A DNA stretch of 64,000 nt, from positions 1 through 64,000 of the forward strand of contig JANYAV010000009.1 of NCBI GenBank assembly GCA_025361145.1, given 5' to 3'. This document shows positions 38,036 to 48,454 of the stretch, in pieces. Both the position numbers and the translations under genes were made by a program. This DNA comes from Dehalococcoidia bacterium (GTDB taxonomy: Bacteria > Chloroflexota > Dehalococcoidia > Dehalococcoidales > UBA3254). How positions within the stretch are numbered: position 1 is the first letter of the stretch; each line of letters begins with the position of its first letter. A model generated the notes under the pieces. It worked only from the letters and a program-made list of their open reading frames with translations, made no database searches and was not told the DNA's origin.

Positions 38036-39337
38036 ATGGAAGAAATTCTTGAATTAGCCAGAAAATTTGCTGAAGAAGCAGAGGTATATACGGTTTCAAC
38101 TGAAGAAGCACCGGTACACTTTGAAGCCAACCGACTGAAAGCCATCCAGAGCAAACAGAGCACCAGTGTTTCTCTGCGGTTAATTAAAAACGGCAAACTG
38201 GGATACGCCGCCGCCAGCGGTGAGATAGACGCGCGTAAACTGGTGGATATCGCGGTCGAGACCTCAGAATTCGGCATGCCCGCTCAATTCTCTTTCCCCT
38301 CCGAACGGAATTTTCCCCAGGTAAACATCCTGGACCCGGAAGTGGAAACGGTAAGCATCGGGGAAATGATCGAATTGGGACAGAAATTAATTGACCCAGT
38401 GCTTAAAAGCACAGAAGGAATCCTGTGTGATGCCGGGGTTTCACGGGACAGCGTAACACTCAGCGTAGCCAACACCCGGGGAGGACAGGCACAATATAAA
38501 AAGACTACCTTTGGCATGGGTGTTTCTGGCACACTGGTGAGAGACACCGATATGCTTTTCGTAGGAGACGGGCAGGAGTCCTGCCATCCTCTGAGAGATA
38601 CCAAAGCCCTGACGGATATAGTTCTCCATCAATTGGAGCTCGCCAGGAATACAGCCGGGGTCACTTCCGGGCAGATGCCGGTGATCTTCACGCCGGACGG
38701 GGTAGTGAGCGCCTTTTTACCGGCATTGATGTCGGCCTTTAACGGTAAGACGGTTTTACTGGGGGCTTCACCACTGGACAAGCGCCTGGGCGAGACGGTT
38801 TTTGACAAACGGTTTTCGCTTTTCGATGATCCCACACTGGATTTCGCGCCTAACTCCAGACCTTGCGATGATGAAGGCACAGTAAGCCGACGCACCGCAT
38901 TAGTTGAAAAAGGCACAGTCAAGAATTTTCTTTACGATCTGCAAACGGCAGGGCAGGCCAAAAAGCAAAGCACCGGCAACGGCAGCCGCGGCAGAGGCGG
39001 ATTAATGTCACCCGCGCCTAGCGCCTGGATCGTAAGTCCCGGAGAGACTGCTTTCGAGGACATGGTGAAGGATATCAAAGAGGGACTGCTCATCGAACAA
39101 TTGATGGGAGCGGAACAGGGCAATGTGCTGGGCGGAGATTTCAGCGGGAACGTCCTGCTGGGATATAAGATCGAAAACGGAAAGATCACCGGCAGGGTGA
39201 AAAACACGATGGTCTCCGGTAATGTCTACCAGATACTTAAAGACCTGGCCGGCATAGGGAAAGAAACCAAATGGATCGGAGGAGGCGTTTGCGCGCCGGC
39301 CCTTTATTGCGCAAACCTCTCGGTGGCTAGTAAGTAG
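38036..39337 (+). CDS. TldE/PmbA-family protein
   Basis: FEANRLKAIQSKQSTSVSLRLIKNGKLGYA; adjacent to tldD. Confidence 0.9.
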   Translation: MEEILELARKFAEEAEVYTVSTEEAPVHFEANRLKAIQSKQSTSVSLRLIKNGKLGYAAASGEIDARKLVDIAVETSEFGMPAQFSFPSERNFPQVNILDPEVETVSIGEMIELGQKLIDPVLKSTEGILCDAGVSRDSVTLSVANTRGGQAQYKKTTFGMGVSGTLVRDTDMLFVGDGQESCHPLRDTKALTDIVLHQLELARNTAGVTSGQMPVIFTPDGVVSAFLPALMSAFNGKTVLLGASPLDKRLGETVFDKRFSLFDDPTLDFAPNSRPCDDEGTVSRRTALVEKGTVKNFLYDLQTAGQAKKQSTGNGSRGRGGLMSPAPSAWIVSPGETAFEDMVKDIKEGLLIEQLMGAEQGNVLGGDFSGNVLLGYKIENGKITGRVKNTMVSGNVYQILKDLAGIGKETKWIGGGVCAPALYCANLSVASK

Positions 39338-39565
39338 ACTAGCTTAGTTCTTTAAGCTTCCAGTTTTGGGGAAAGGAGATAAACTTATAAAGTCTAATGT
39401 CTAAATCCGAAATCCCGATCAAATATGGGAATTTCAGCGAATTAAAATTTCAAAATCCTGATGTTCAAACAACAATAAGATAGAAAGTATCACCGGCGGG
39501 ATTTACGATTGGGAGTATTGCTGGTTATAATAGTAAATAGAAGGGTACACCAAATCGGGTAGGGA

Positions 39566-40384
39566 ATGGCAAAAGAAATGAAAGAGTTAATAAAACTGAC
39601 GGCGCGGCCTAAACTGAACGAGCCTAATTTGCTGGCAGTCTGGCCGGGTGTAGGCAACGTAGCAATCATTATCGCCACCTACTTGACCGCAAAACTTAAT
39701 TTTAAAGATCTGGCTGCGATACAACCGGCCAGCTTTTTTGATCCCACTGGTGTCCTGGTTGAGGACAGCATCATCGAAGCCCCGCAATTCCCGCAAAGCA
39801 AGTTTTTCTACCGTAAAAACGACCGTTTAGGCGGTAGCGACCTGATCATTTTCATGGGTGACGATCAGCCCACGGCGAAAAGCTATGATCTGGCTAATTG
39901 CGTCTTAGATCTGGCTGTGCGTTTCCATGTGCAGAAGGTCTTTACCTGTGCGGCAGCTCTGACACGCATCCACCACACTGAACAGCCCAAAGTCTGGGGG
40001 GTAGGCACCAATCAGATGATGGTGAACGACCTAAAAAGGATGAATCTAAAACAAAAAGGCAATTTACAAATCGCAGGCTTGAACGGCATCCTGTTGGGCG
40101 CGGCTAAAGAAAGAGAGATTGACGGCATCTGCCTGCTGGGTGAGGTGCCCCAATATGCCTCCCGCATGCCCAACCCGATGGCGGCTCTGGCGGTCCTGCG
40201 CCCGCTTTCCCGAATGCTGGATATTGAGGTCGATCTGGTAGAACTGGGTAGAGTGGCGGAAGAAACCCGCGAAAAGATGAAACAGGCTGCCGCTGAGGCT
40301 ATGGGACAATATATTGATTACTTCACTCAGCCTATCTGGGAACAGGGGCAGGACGAAAACGGTGAAGAAGACGAGGAGGAATAG
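39566..40384 (+). CDS. PAC2-family protein
   Basis: WPGVGNVAIIIATYL...GLNGILLGAAKEREIDGICLLGEVP. Confidence 0.8.
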   Translation: MAKEMKELIKLTARPKLNEPNLLAVWPGVGNVAIIIATYLTAKLNFKDLAAIQPASFFDPTGVLVEDSIIEAPQFPQSKFFYRKNDRLGGSDLIIFMGDDQPTAKSYDLANCVLDLAVRFHVQKVFTCAAALTRIHHTEQPKVWGVGTNQMMVNDLKRMNLKQKGNLQIAGLNGILLGAAKEREIDGICLLGEVPQYASRMPNPMAALAVLRPLSRMLDIEVDLVELGRVAEETREKMKQAAAEAMGQYIDYFTQPIWEQGQDENGEEDEEE

Positions 40385-40389
40385 ACTCA

Positions 40390-41310
40390 GTGGAGGCTGT
40401 ACCCACAAATATCAAGATTATTGTCGATGGTCTGACTGATAGCGAAAAACCTCTCGGTCATGGCAAATTGGCGGATTTATCAAATTTAAGTTCCGCTGAA
40501 GAAGACTATTTCGCACAAGTGTGGAACAGTATAGAGTTAACCCAGCGCCGTAAAATCATCAACCGCATGGTTGAAATGGCTGAAGAAAATTTTGAATTAA
40601 ACTATGATATTATTTACAAGCATTGCTTGAGTGACCCTGACCCGGAAATAAGGGTAAAAGCCATTGAAGGCCTCTGGGAAAATCAAGAGACCCTTTTGAT
40701 TTCAACCTTTATCCGCATGCTTAACGAAGACAAATCGGAAATCGTGCAGGCGGCCGCCGCCAAAGCGCTGGGACAATTCGCCTTGCTGGCTGAATTGAAA
40801 AAGCTGGGTCCAGCCAGTTCCAGCCGCGTATCTCAGACTCTGCTAGCGATTTTGAACGACCCCTCCAAACCACCGGAGGTCTGGCGCAGGGCGTTGGAAG
40901 CCGCCGCCCCATTCTCACTTCCTGAAGTAAAAAGGAGCATAAGAGAGGCTTACCAGAGCCCAGACGCAAAAACCAGGAACAGTGCTTTATATGCAATGGG
41001 CAGGAATTGCGACGCTGCCTGGCTACCAATTCTAATAAAGGAATTGACTAATCCTGACCCGGATATTCGTTATGAGGCGGCCGGAGCTTGCGGAGAAATC
41101 TGCGATGAGGAAGCCGTGCCGCAACTTATAAAACTTACCCAGGATAAAGATCCTGAGGTACAGCATAGCGCCATAATCGCCCTGGGCAAGATCGGCGGGC
41201 TGAAGGCCAAAGCCCACCTGATGAAATGTGTAAACAGCCCGGATGATAATGTGGTGGAAGCGGCTGAAATAGCGTTAAAAGAAATCGATACTGAAGACGA
41301 GGTAATATAA
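40390..41310 (+). CDS. HEAT-repeat protein
   Basis: Multiple DPDPEIRVKAIEGL / DKDPEVQHSAIIALGKIG repeats. Confidence 0.85.
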   Translation: MEAVPTNIKIIVDGLTDSEKPLGHGKLADLSNLSSAEEDYFAQVWNSIELTQRRKIINRMVEMAEENFELNYDIIYKHCLSDPDPEIRVKAIEGLWENQETLLISTFIRMLNEDKSEIVQAAAAKALGQFALLAELKKLGPASSSRVSQTLLAILNDPSKPPEVWRRALEAAAPFSLPEVKRSIREAYQSPDAKTRNSALYAMGRNCDAAWLPILIKELTNPDPDIRYEAAGACGEICDEEAVPQLIKLTQDKDPEVQHSAIIALGKIGGLKAKAHLMKCVNSPDDNVVEAAEIALKEIDTEDEVI

Positions 41311-41332
41311 CCCTCGGTTTGACGATATTTTT

Positions 41333-41890
41333 ATGACAGCAACAAAAAGAATACAACTTCGCGCAAAAAAACTTTCTGATGCTCGTGAGGACTATGAGTG
41401 GCAGATTGACCCTGAGCTCTGTCGCCTGGATGCAGCAGAGGTCCTCACCATGTCATACAAGGCATACGTAGCGGAATATACCTTTGAGATGTGCTATCCC
41501 ACGTCCAACCGCCATGAGTTTTCCATAGACACCTTGGACGGTCTGCATATCGGAAACTGCGTTTATTACAACATCAATCAAGCTAAATCAAAAGCTGAGA
41601 TAGGGATCATGATCGGCAACCGCGATTACTGGAACCTGGGTTACGGCACGGAGACGGTGAATACCCTGGTAGATTATGTTTTCAACAAGATCGAGCTGAA
41701 AAATATCTACCTGACGACCCTGGAATGGAATGCACGCGCTCACAAATGTTTTAAAAAGTGCGGATTTTCGGAATGCGGGGGGCTAAACAAAGATGGGTAT
41801 CAATTTATCATGATGATGATAGAACTTGAGGAATGGGAAAAACGGCACAGAGCGGATGGGCCGGTAATATACCAATCAAACCCACAATGA
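41333..41890 (+). CDS. GNAT acetyltransferase
   Basis: GIMIGNRDYWNLGYGTETVNTLVDYVF..LKNIYLTTLEWNARAHKCFKKCGF. Confidence 0.85.
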   Translation: MTATKRIQLRAKKLSDAREDYEWQIDPELCRLDAAEVLTMSYKAYVAEYTFEMCYPTSNRHEFSIDTLDGLHIGNCVYYNINQAKSKAEIGIMIGNRDYWNLGYGTETVNTLVDYVFNKIELKNIYLTTLEWNARAHKCFKKCGFSECGGLNKDGYQFIMMMIELEEWEKRHRADGPVIYQSNPQ

Positions 41891-41891
41891 A

Positions 41892-42428
41892 CTAGATTTT
41901 TTGAGCGATCAGGCCAGCCAGATATTTCCTGTCCTCAACCAACCCTTCATGGTAAAGCACCACACGAAATCCTGCGAACAACCTTAATAGTTCTTCATGC
42001 AATAATAAAAAGTCAGGGTTACGTGGATGTCCGAAACGCTGTTGATCGATGGTATACGTCTCATAAAGCACAAAACCACCCATTTTTAAACCAGCCCTGA
42101 TTTGTGGAATAAGCGAGCGCTGCAAATAATTGAAGCAGATAATCAGATCGTAGTAATCCGCAACCAGGAAATAGTCCTTCTCCAGATCGCCAACTTCAGC
42201 TTTGATTTTAAGACGGCGTTCCTTAGCCAATTGCAGGGCTTTCTTAACGGCCTCAGGTGAGCGGTCAACACCCTCTACTGCATAACCCTGTCCAGCTAAA
42301 TAGAGGGCATTGCGGCCTTCCCCCATGGCGAGGTCTAGAACCTTGCCTTTCGGTAGCAGCTTAAGGTTTTCTACCAGAAAAGAGGCTGGGTTAAGATCAT
42401 AAATATATTCTTTCCGATTACTATTCAT
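41892..42428 (-). CDS. SAM-dependent methyltransferase (TehB-like)
   Basis: VLDLAMGEGRNALYLAGQGYAVEGVDRS. Confidence 0.85.
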   Translation of the reverse strand: MNSNRKEYIYDLNPASFLVENLKLLPKGKVLDLAMGEGRNALYLAGQGYAVEGVDRSPEAVKKALQLAKERRLKIKAEVGDLEKDYFLVADYYDLIICFNYLQRSLIPQIRAGLKMGGFVLYETYTIDQQRFGHPRNPDFLLLHEELLRLFAGFRVVLYHEGLVEDRKYLAGLIAQKI

Positions 42429-42448
42429 AGACTACACTATATCCAAAA

Positions 42449-42901
42449 CTAGGCAATCCTGCAGTCAGGGGGTGCTACCAACATAATGGGAACCGTCACC
42501 TGCCTGGCTACACTGTAAGCCACACTGCCCATGGCCCATCTGGAGATGCCTGAAAGACCATGGGTACTCATAATAACCAGATCAACTTGATTCTTGCCAG
42601 CATAGTCCAGAATAGCTTCAGCGATATCACCATGCAGAACCAGCCAGGTAGCGGGTATCCCTTCGGCAGCCAATTTAGCGGCGGTGTTTTTCAAATATTC
42701 CGCGCTTACGGTCTCAGATTGCTTCTGAATGTCTGCAAGAGTGTTTTCAGGCATATCGTACACGCCCTTATTGATAGGTTCTACCACAAAGACCAGAATT
42801 ACTTCCGGCAGTTCCTTGCCAACAACCATATTTTTAACGTGTTCCAGAACACATTCAGCAAAGGGTGAACCGTCCAGGGGAACCAGAATCTTTTTGTACA
42901 T
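42449..42901 (-). CDS. Universal stress protein
   Basis: KILVPLDGSPFAECVLEH...STHGLSGISRWAMGSVA. Confidence 0.9.
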   Translation of the reverse strand: MYKKILVPLDGSPFAECVLEHVKNMVVGKELPEVILVFVVEPINKGVYDMPENTLADIQKQSETVSAEYLKNTAAKLAAEGIPATWLVLHGDIAEAILDYAGKNQVDLVIMSTHGLSGISRWAMGSVAYSVARQVTVPIMLVAPPDCRIA

Positions 42902-42933
42902 ACCTATCTCCTCAGCGCTTCACTTTTCAGCGA

Positions 42934-43389
42934 CTATTTATCAGATACAGAAGTACTGGGTGGGACCAGCATGACAGGCACTGGAGAATTATGGGTCACA
43001 CTGGAAGCCACACTGCCGAACATCAGTCGGGAAAAACCAGTTCTGCCGTGGGTTCCCATCACAATCAGGTCAACCCCGGTTTTTACCGCGTATTCCCTGA
43101 TTACTTCTGGCGGATTACCCTTAGCTATTATCCCTTCAGCCCTTATACCTTTAAGGGTTAATTTCTCAACATTTTGATCAAGATACTTCCGGGCTACTCG
43201 CACCGCCTCATTCTCCATTTTTAGAGCGACGTCATCGCTAACCCAATGGGCTAAAGATTTAAACGGTTCAACCACGTGTATTATATTAATTTCAGTTAAA
43301 CCAAAATTAGAGGCGATAAGAACAGCATTGGCCAAAGCAAGTTCAGACAGATTGGAACCATCCATCGGAACCAAGATTTTTTTAAACAT
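42934..43389 (-). CDS. Universal stress protein
   Basis: KILVPMDGSNLSELAL...GTHGRTGFSRLMFGSVA. Confidence 0.9.
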   Translation of the reverse strand: MFKKILVPMDGSNLSELALANAVLIASNFGLTEINIIHVVEPFKSLAHWVSDDVALKMENEAVRVARKYLDQNVEKLTLKGIRAEGIIAKGNPPEVIREYAVKTGVDLIVMGTHGRTGFSRLMFGSVASSVTHNSPVPVMLVPPSTSVSDK

Positions 43390-43589
43390 TACACTCTTCC
43401 ATAAACACCAAGGATTAATACTAATTCACCCAACATTCATTTCAAGAAATATTAGTCTATTGTTTATTATACTTAAATATTTAAATTAAGAATATAGTAA
43501 AGAACCAAAATTTTCCTTGAAGTTTTTGACAAGTCTTGCCCTTTTAGAGATAATTGGAGTTGATCTTTCCCAGATTTCAGGAGTAAGTT

Positions 43590-44369
43590 ATGCAAATTGT
43601 ACGATTCAATCACAAATCCGAAGTTAAATATGGTATATTGAACAATAATCTGATCTCCGGATTGGCTGTCGACCCCTTCAAAAATTTTCAAAGGGGGGAC
43701 GCCTTTAAAAAGGATGGTTCTAGCTATCCCCTATCCGAGGTAAAACTGCTACCGCCCTGTCTACCTTCTAAACTGGTCTGTCTGGGTTTGAACTACCGTA
43801 TCCACGCTCAGGAGGTCAACCTGGCGTTGCCCTCTGAACCGTTGCTTTTCATTAAGCCCTCAACTGCGGTGATAGGAACTGAGGAAACTATTGTTTTGCC
43901 CCGAGGCTCTCGAAGAGTGGACTATGAATGCGAACTAGCGGTAGTAATCGGCAAAACTGCCAAACAAGTCCCTGAGGAACAGGCTCGCGATTATATACTG
44001 GGTTATACCTGCTTGAACGACGTTTCTGAACGCCATTTCCAGAAAAAGGACGTGCAGTGGACACGCGCCAAAAGCTTCGATACCTTTGCTCCCATCGGAC
44101 CCTGGATAGAGACCGAGTTGGAACCTGACGATCTCAAGTTAGAAACCTACCTGAATGGGGAAGTCAAACAGTCCGCCCGCACCAGTGAGTTGATCTTCAG
44201 TGTCAACCACCTGATAAGTTTTATCTCGAACGTTATGACTCTCTTACCGGGGGATATAATTGCCACTGGCACACCGTCCGGCATCGGGCCAATGAAAGCA
44301 GGAGATATCGTTGAGATAAAAATCGAGAAAATAGGCACGCTAAGGAACCGCGTAGAACAGGCTATTTAA
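43590..44369 (+). CDS. Fumarylacetoacetate hydrolase family protein
   Basis: [12 protein letters not shown]...[15 protein letters not shown]...[15 protein letters not shown]. Confidence 0.9.
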   Translation: MQIVRFNHKSEVKYGILNNNLISGLAVDPFKNFQRGDAFKKDGSSYPLSEVKLLPPCLPSKLVCLGLNYRIHAQEVNLALPSEPLLFIKPSTAVIGTEETIVLPRGSRRVDYECELAVVIGKTAKQVPEEQARDYILGYTCLNDVSERHFQKKDVQWTRAKSFDTFAPIGPWIETELEPDDLKLETYLNGEVKQSARTSELIFSVNHLISFISNVMTLLPGDIIATGTPSGIGPMKAGDIVEIKIEKIGTLRNRVEQAI

Positions 44370-44745
44370 TAAACGGCTGCTCTTCGACTGGGTTCTCTAA
44401 TATTTCAATGCGTGTGGGCTGGTTGAATATGTCCAGCTCCACAGCCACCAGATCAATACGCCAGTGTTCCGGAAGCTTCTTGTGATTTTGCAGGTAGTAA
44501 TAGGCGCATTTTATCATGTGTTTCTGTTTGGTAGGAGTGAGAGACTCTTCAGGCGAGCCATGTTCCTGCGAAGATTTAGTACGAACCTCGACAAAAACCA
44601 GGCAGTTCTTTTGCCTGGCGACGATGTCAATTTCTCCTAAACGACAGCGATAATTGGTCTCAACCAGTTTATACCCCTTCTTTTTTAGATGATCTAAAGC
44701 TAGCTGTTCACCCAGGTCACCCAGAGTTTTACGTTCCATCCACAT
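44362..44745 (-). CDS. YraN/UPF0102 family protein
   Basis: [47 protein letters not shown]. Confidence 0.9.
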   Translation of the reverse strand: MWMERKTLGDLGEQLALDHLKKKGYKLVETNYRCRLGEIDIVARQKNCLVFVEVRTKSSQEHGSPEESLTPTKQKHMIKCAYYYLQNHKKLPEHWRIDLVAVELDIFNQPTRIEILENPVEEQPFIK

Positions 44746-45424
44746 TCACCTTTGACGCGTTTTCAATCCAATCGCTGAAAGGAAGCTGAGAGGCATTCCT
44801 GACCGGCTGAAACAAGCGGCGATGAATAGGTGACGGCCCCAGTTTCCGCAGACAGGCCATATGCTCGGCAGTTCCATAGCCCTTATGCCGCGCCAAACCG
44901 TAGCCAGGATAGCGGCGGTCAAATTCTATCATCAACCGGTCGCGATACACTTTAGCCACAATAGAAGCACAAGCAATCGAAAAACATAGTGTATCACCAT
45001 CTTCCACACCTTTTTGGGGATATTCCAGGGTGGGAACGGTGAGATAATCAATTAACAGAAAGTCCGGCTGGGGACGAAGCCGGGTGACTGCGCGAAGCAT
45101 CGCCAGGTGAACAGCCGCAGTCATGCCAATTTGATCGATCAAATAAGAGTCTACCGCTCCAGTGCCAACAGACACGGCCGACCCATGAATATAAGGCGAC
45201 AATTCAGCCCGCTGCTGGGAAGTTAACAGCTTGCTGTCCTTAACCCTTTTATACCAGGGCAGACGCTGACCTGGCGTCATAATAACCGCCGAGGCCACCA
45301 CCGGTCCGGCCAGACAGCCGCGGCCTACCTCATCGATGCCGGCGATAAAACTGTAACCCTGCGCCCTGCAAGCCTGTTCCTCAACATTTTTTAGATCGGG
45401 AGAGCGCCTGGACTTTTTATTCAA
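44729..45424 (-). CDS. rnhB: Ribonuclease HII
   Basis: IAGIDEVGRGCLAGPVVASAVI...KGYGTAEHM. Confidence 0.95.
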   Translation of the reverse strand: MNKKSRRSPDLKNVEEQACRAQGYSFIAGIDEVGRGCLAGPVVASAVIMTPGQRLPWYKRVKDSKLLTSQQRAELSPYIHGSAVSVGTGAVDSYLIDQIGMTAAVHLAMLRAVTRLRPQPDFLLIDYLTVPTLEYPQKGVEDGDTLCFSIACASIVAKVYRDRLMIEFDRRYPGYGLARHKGYGTAEHMACLRKLGPSPIHRRLFQPVRNASQLPFSDWIENASKVNVDGT

Positions 45425-46481
45425 TTACGCCTCCACCAAGAACAATATCTCCCTGATAAAAGACCACGGATTGACCGGGTGTAATAGCCCATTGAGGCTC
45501 AGCGAATTGAACAATTACTTTATCCTGATCGATTTGCAGGGCGGCTTTGGTCTCTTTGCCCCGATAACGCACACGAGCGGTCACTGCTATGCCATTCTCA
45601 GGAGTCAATCCAGAAATCCAGTTAACACAACCGGCGGTCAAACTGTCACTATAAAGTTGAGACTTAAAGCCGACTATCAGTCGATTGGTCGCCTTTTCTA
45701 TTTTCAAAACATACAGGGGTTGAGTGGCAGCAACGCCCATACCCTGGCGCTGCCCGATAGTATAAAAAGCCAGGCCTTGATGCTGCCCCAGCACTTTACC
45801 CTGGCTATCTACGATCTCACCCGGACTGGAGGTAACATGATAAGCTAAAAAGGACCGGCTGTTATTATCAGGAATAAAACATATATCCTGGCTTTCGCGT
45901 TTTTCCGCAGCCGGCAAACCCAGCATGGCGGCCATCTTTTTTACTTCAGTTTTCAGCATTCCCCCGACTGGGAAAAGAACGCTGGCCAGTTCTCTTTGTC
46001 CCAGGACATGTAAAAAATAAGACTGGTCTTTAGAGATATCCATTCCTTTTTTGAGAAGGTATAAATCGGCGAATTTTTCAATCCGGGCATAATGGCCAGT
46101 GGCCAGATAATCGCCCCCCAGCGCCCTGACCCTCTTAAGGAGCAAACCAAATTTAATATTACGGTTACATTGAACGCAGGGATTGGGTGTACGCCCGTTT
46201 TCATATTCGCGGCAAAATGGCCCAATAATGCGAGCCGAAAACTCCTTTTCAAGATTAAGGTAATGCAGGGGAATATTCAGCAAGCGGCAGGTGTGTTCCA
46301 ATTCAGAAGCGGCTTTTCCTGCTTCTTCTTGAGACTTTGGATAAAGCAGTAAATGGATAGCTGCCACCTGATAACCGGCCTCTTTTAAGAGGTGGGCGGA
46401 AACCGAGGAGTCTACTCCCCCGCTCATAGCGATAAAAACCAGATGCGACATATCCCATATTATAGGTGAAAAACAGCCCAC
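45417..46481 (-). CDS. mnmA: tRNA 2-thiouridylase
   Basis: VFIAMSGGVDSSVSAHLLKEAGYQV...CNRNIKFG...ESQDICFI. Confidence 0.95.
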   Translation of the reverse strand: MGCFSPIIWDMSHLVFIAMSGGVDSSVSAHLLKEAGYQVAAIHLLLYPKSQEEAGKAASELEHTCRLLNIPLHYLNLEKEFSARIIGPFCREYENGRTPNPCVQCNRNIKFGLLLKRVRALGGDYLATGHYARIEKFADLYLLKKGMDISKDQSYFLHVLGQRELASVLFPVGGMLKTEVKKMAAMLGLPAAEKRESQDICFIPDNNSRSFLAYHVTSSPGEIVDSQGKVLGQHQGLAFYTIGQRQGMGVAATQPLYVLKIEKATNRLIVGFKSQLYSDSLTAGCVNWISGLTPENGIAVTARVRYRGKETKAALQIDQDKVIVQFAEPQWAITPGQSVVFYQGDIVLGGGVIE

Positions 46482-46588
46482 CGGTAAACTCGTTTTGACA
46501 ACTGAAAGAATATTAGACTTTTTTAGATATTAATTGTTAATATTGAATTAATATATATTCCTTGAAGTGCCAATCTGAGGAGCACAAC

Positions 46589-47377
46589 ATGCAGATGGAA
46601 GCAGTCCCACCTGTTGTGGAAGAAATTAAATCGAAACCGGGTATCTGGGGAGGCTGGCCTACGATCGGCTTCAGCGCCGCTATCTTCGGCGTATTTTTTA
46701 CCGCTCAAAACCTGGCCGCTGTCGTGTTTTTGGCTATACAGATCGCGTTAAATCCCTCATTATGGTCCTTAAGCGACCTGATGGACTACCTTTTAAAAAT
46801 ACAATCCAATGGTCTGATGATGTCCACCGCGATCATATTCTCCGGCATTTGCGGTTTTTTCTCTATCTGGTTGTTCATCAAACTACGCAGAGGTTACCCG
46901 TTCAGGGATTACCTGGAATTTAAAACACCAGCGGGAAAACAATGGTTAATGGTTCTGGGCGCTTTTATCGTGCTCTTTATAGTCGGCAATTTTATAGACA
47001 AGGTTTACACCGATCCTCAGGCCTTGAAGCTGATGACAGAGGCTTATCTATCAGCAGGCTGGACACCGCTTTTCTGGATCGCCACCGTAGTCTTTGCTCC
47101 CATTTTCGAGGAAAGCTTTTTTCGCGGTTTTTTATTCGTCGGTTTGAGGGATTCCAAAGCTGGACCGGTCTGGGCGGTGATTATTACCTCAGTAACCTTC
47201 GCGATTGTTCATGTTCAGTACAATTGGGAAGGTATCGCCGTTATATTGTTCATTGGCGGTATTTTCGGCATAGTCAGACTATTCAGTAAATCACTGTGGA
47301 CCACCATAGTTCTGCATGCCGCCTGGAACCTGTTATCCACGATCAGCGTAGCAATATATATCCGGAGTTTGAGTTAA
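46589..47377 (+). CDS. CPBP/ABI family intramembrane metalloprotease
   Basis: FAPIFEESFFRGFLFVGLRD...FAIVHVQY. Confidence 0.85.
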   Translation: MQMEAVPPVVEEIKSKPGIWGGWPTIGFSAAIFGVFFTAQNLAAVVFLAIQIALNPSLWSLSDLMDYLLKIQSNGLMMSTAIIFSGICGFFSIWLFIKLRRGYPFRDYLEFKTPAGKQWLMVLGAFIVLFIVGNFIDKVYTDPQALKLMTEAYLSAGWTPLFWIATVVFAPIFEESFFRGFLFVGLRDSKAGPVWAVIITSVTFAIVHVQYNWEGIAVILFIGGIFGIVRLFSKSLWTTIVLHAAWNLLSTISVAIYIRSLS

Positions 47378-47388
47378 GCCGGTACCGT

Positions 47389-48312
47389 TTACGGAGGACA
47401 GTGAGCACAGATAGAGCGGAAGAGTGAGGTGCTCAGGTAACGGTCGCCTCTATCAGGCAGCAAAGTAACGATGACGCCCTTTTTCATCCCTTTGGCTAAA
47501 CGTAAAGCGATGGCTACCGCCGCTCCGCTGGACATACCAACAAAAAGCCCTTCTTTAATCGCCAACAGCCGCGCGGTATCAAAGGCCTCTTCATCCTGAA
47601 CAGTGATTTTTTCATCCAGAGCTGCAGGATTATATATTTTGGGCATGATGGCTTCGGTCATATTTTTAAGTCCCTGAATACAATGCCCAACGGTAGGTTC
47701 CACTCCAACGATTTTAACGGAGGGTTTCTTTTCTTTCAGATAACGGCCAATGCCCATCAATGTTCCGGTAGTACCCATGCCAGCCAAAAAAACATCAACT
47801 TCTCCGTTGGTCTGAGCAAAAATCTCCGGGCCCGTGGTAGCATAATGGGCTAGAGTGTTGCCGGGATTGCTAAATTGGTCAGGCAGAAAATAATTATCCG
47901 GATCCTGGTCAACAAATTTTCTGGCTCTTTTGATGGCACCATCTGTTACCTCTTTAGCAGGGGTCAAAACTATTTCTGCCCCAAAGGCTTCCAATACACT
48001 GCGACGTTCCTGACTGACACATTCAGGCATAAAAAGCTTGACCTTATAACCCTTAATAGCTCCGATCATTGCCAGGGCAATCCCCATATTACCGGAAGTG
48101 GCTTCTACAATGGTCTTGTTGGCAGTCAACTCTCCGTTTTCCTCGCCTTGCTTAATAATATGCAGGGCCGCTCGGTCTTTGACCGAACCTCCCGGATTGC
48201 CGCCCTCAACTTTGACCATCACCCTGACGGCTGAATTAGTATTCAAATTGACTAACTCCACCAGAGGAGTATTGCCGATGGCATTCAAGAGATTATATTG
48301 GGAAGTTTTCAT
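47389..48312 (-). CDS. cysK: Cysteine synthase
   Basis: GNTPLVEL...EGGNPGGSVKDRAAL...ATSGNMGIALAMIGAIKGYKVKLFMPE. Confidence 0.9.
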   Translation of the reverse strand: MKTSQYNLLNAIGNTPLVELVNLNTNSAVRVMVKVEGGNPGGSVKDRAALHIIKQGEENGELTANKTIVEATSGNMGIALAMIGAIKGYKVKLFMPECVSQERRSVLEAFGAEIVLTPAKEVTDGAIKRARKFVDQDPDNYFLPDQFSNPGNTLAHYATTGPEIFAQTNGEVDVFLAGMGTTGTLMGIGRYLKEKKPSVKIVGVEPTVGHCIQGLKNMTEAIMPKIYNPAALDEKITVQDEEAFDTARLLAIKEGLFVGMSSGAAVAIALRLAKGMKKGVIVTLLPDRGDRYLSTSLFRSICAHCPP

Positions 48313-48454
48313 TGTGGCAGCCTGTCCTTTTTCTTAAATATTTCCCGCTCAGTTTACGGCATAACTGGGAAAACGGTCAAGGAATAGCCATTGTTGCATT
48401 GTAAAGCTGGAACTGCCGCGTTAAGATAGAATTAACAATATCCGGAGAAGCCAG

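Noticed and set aside
44362-46481. Overlapping YraN/rnhB/mnmA ends as an unusual feature
   Set aside because: Short overlaps in co-directional operons are ordinary.
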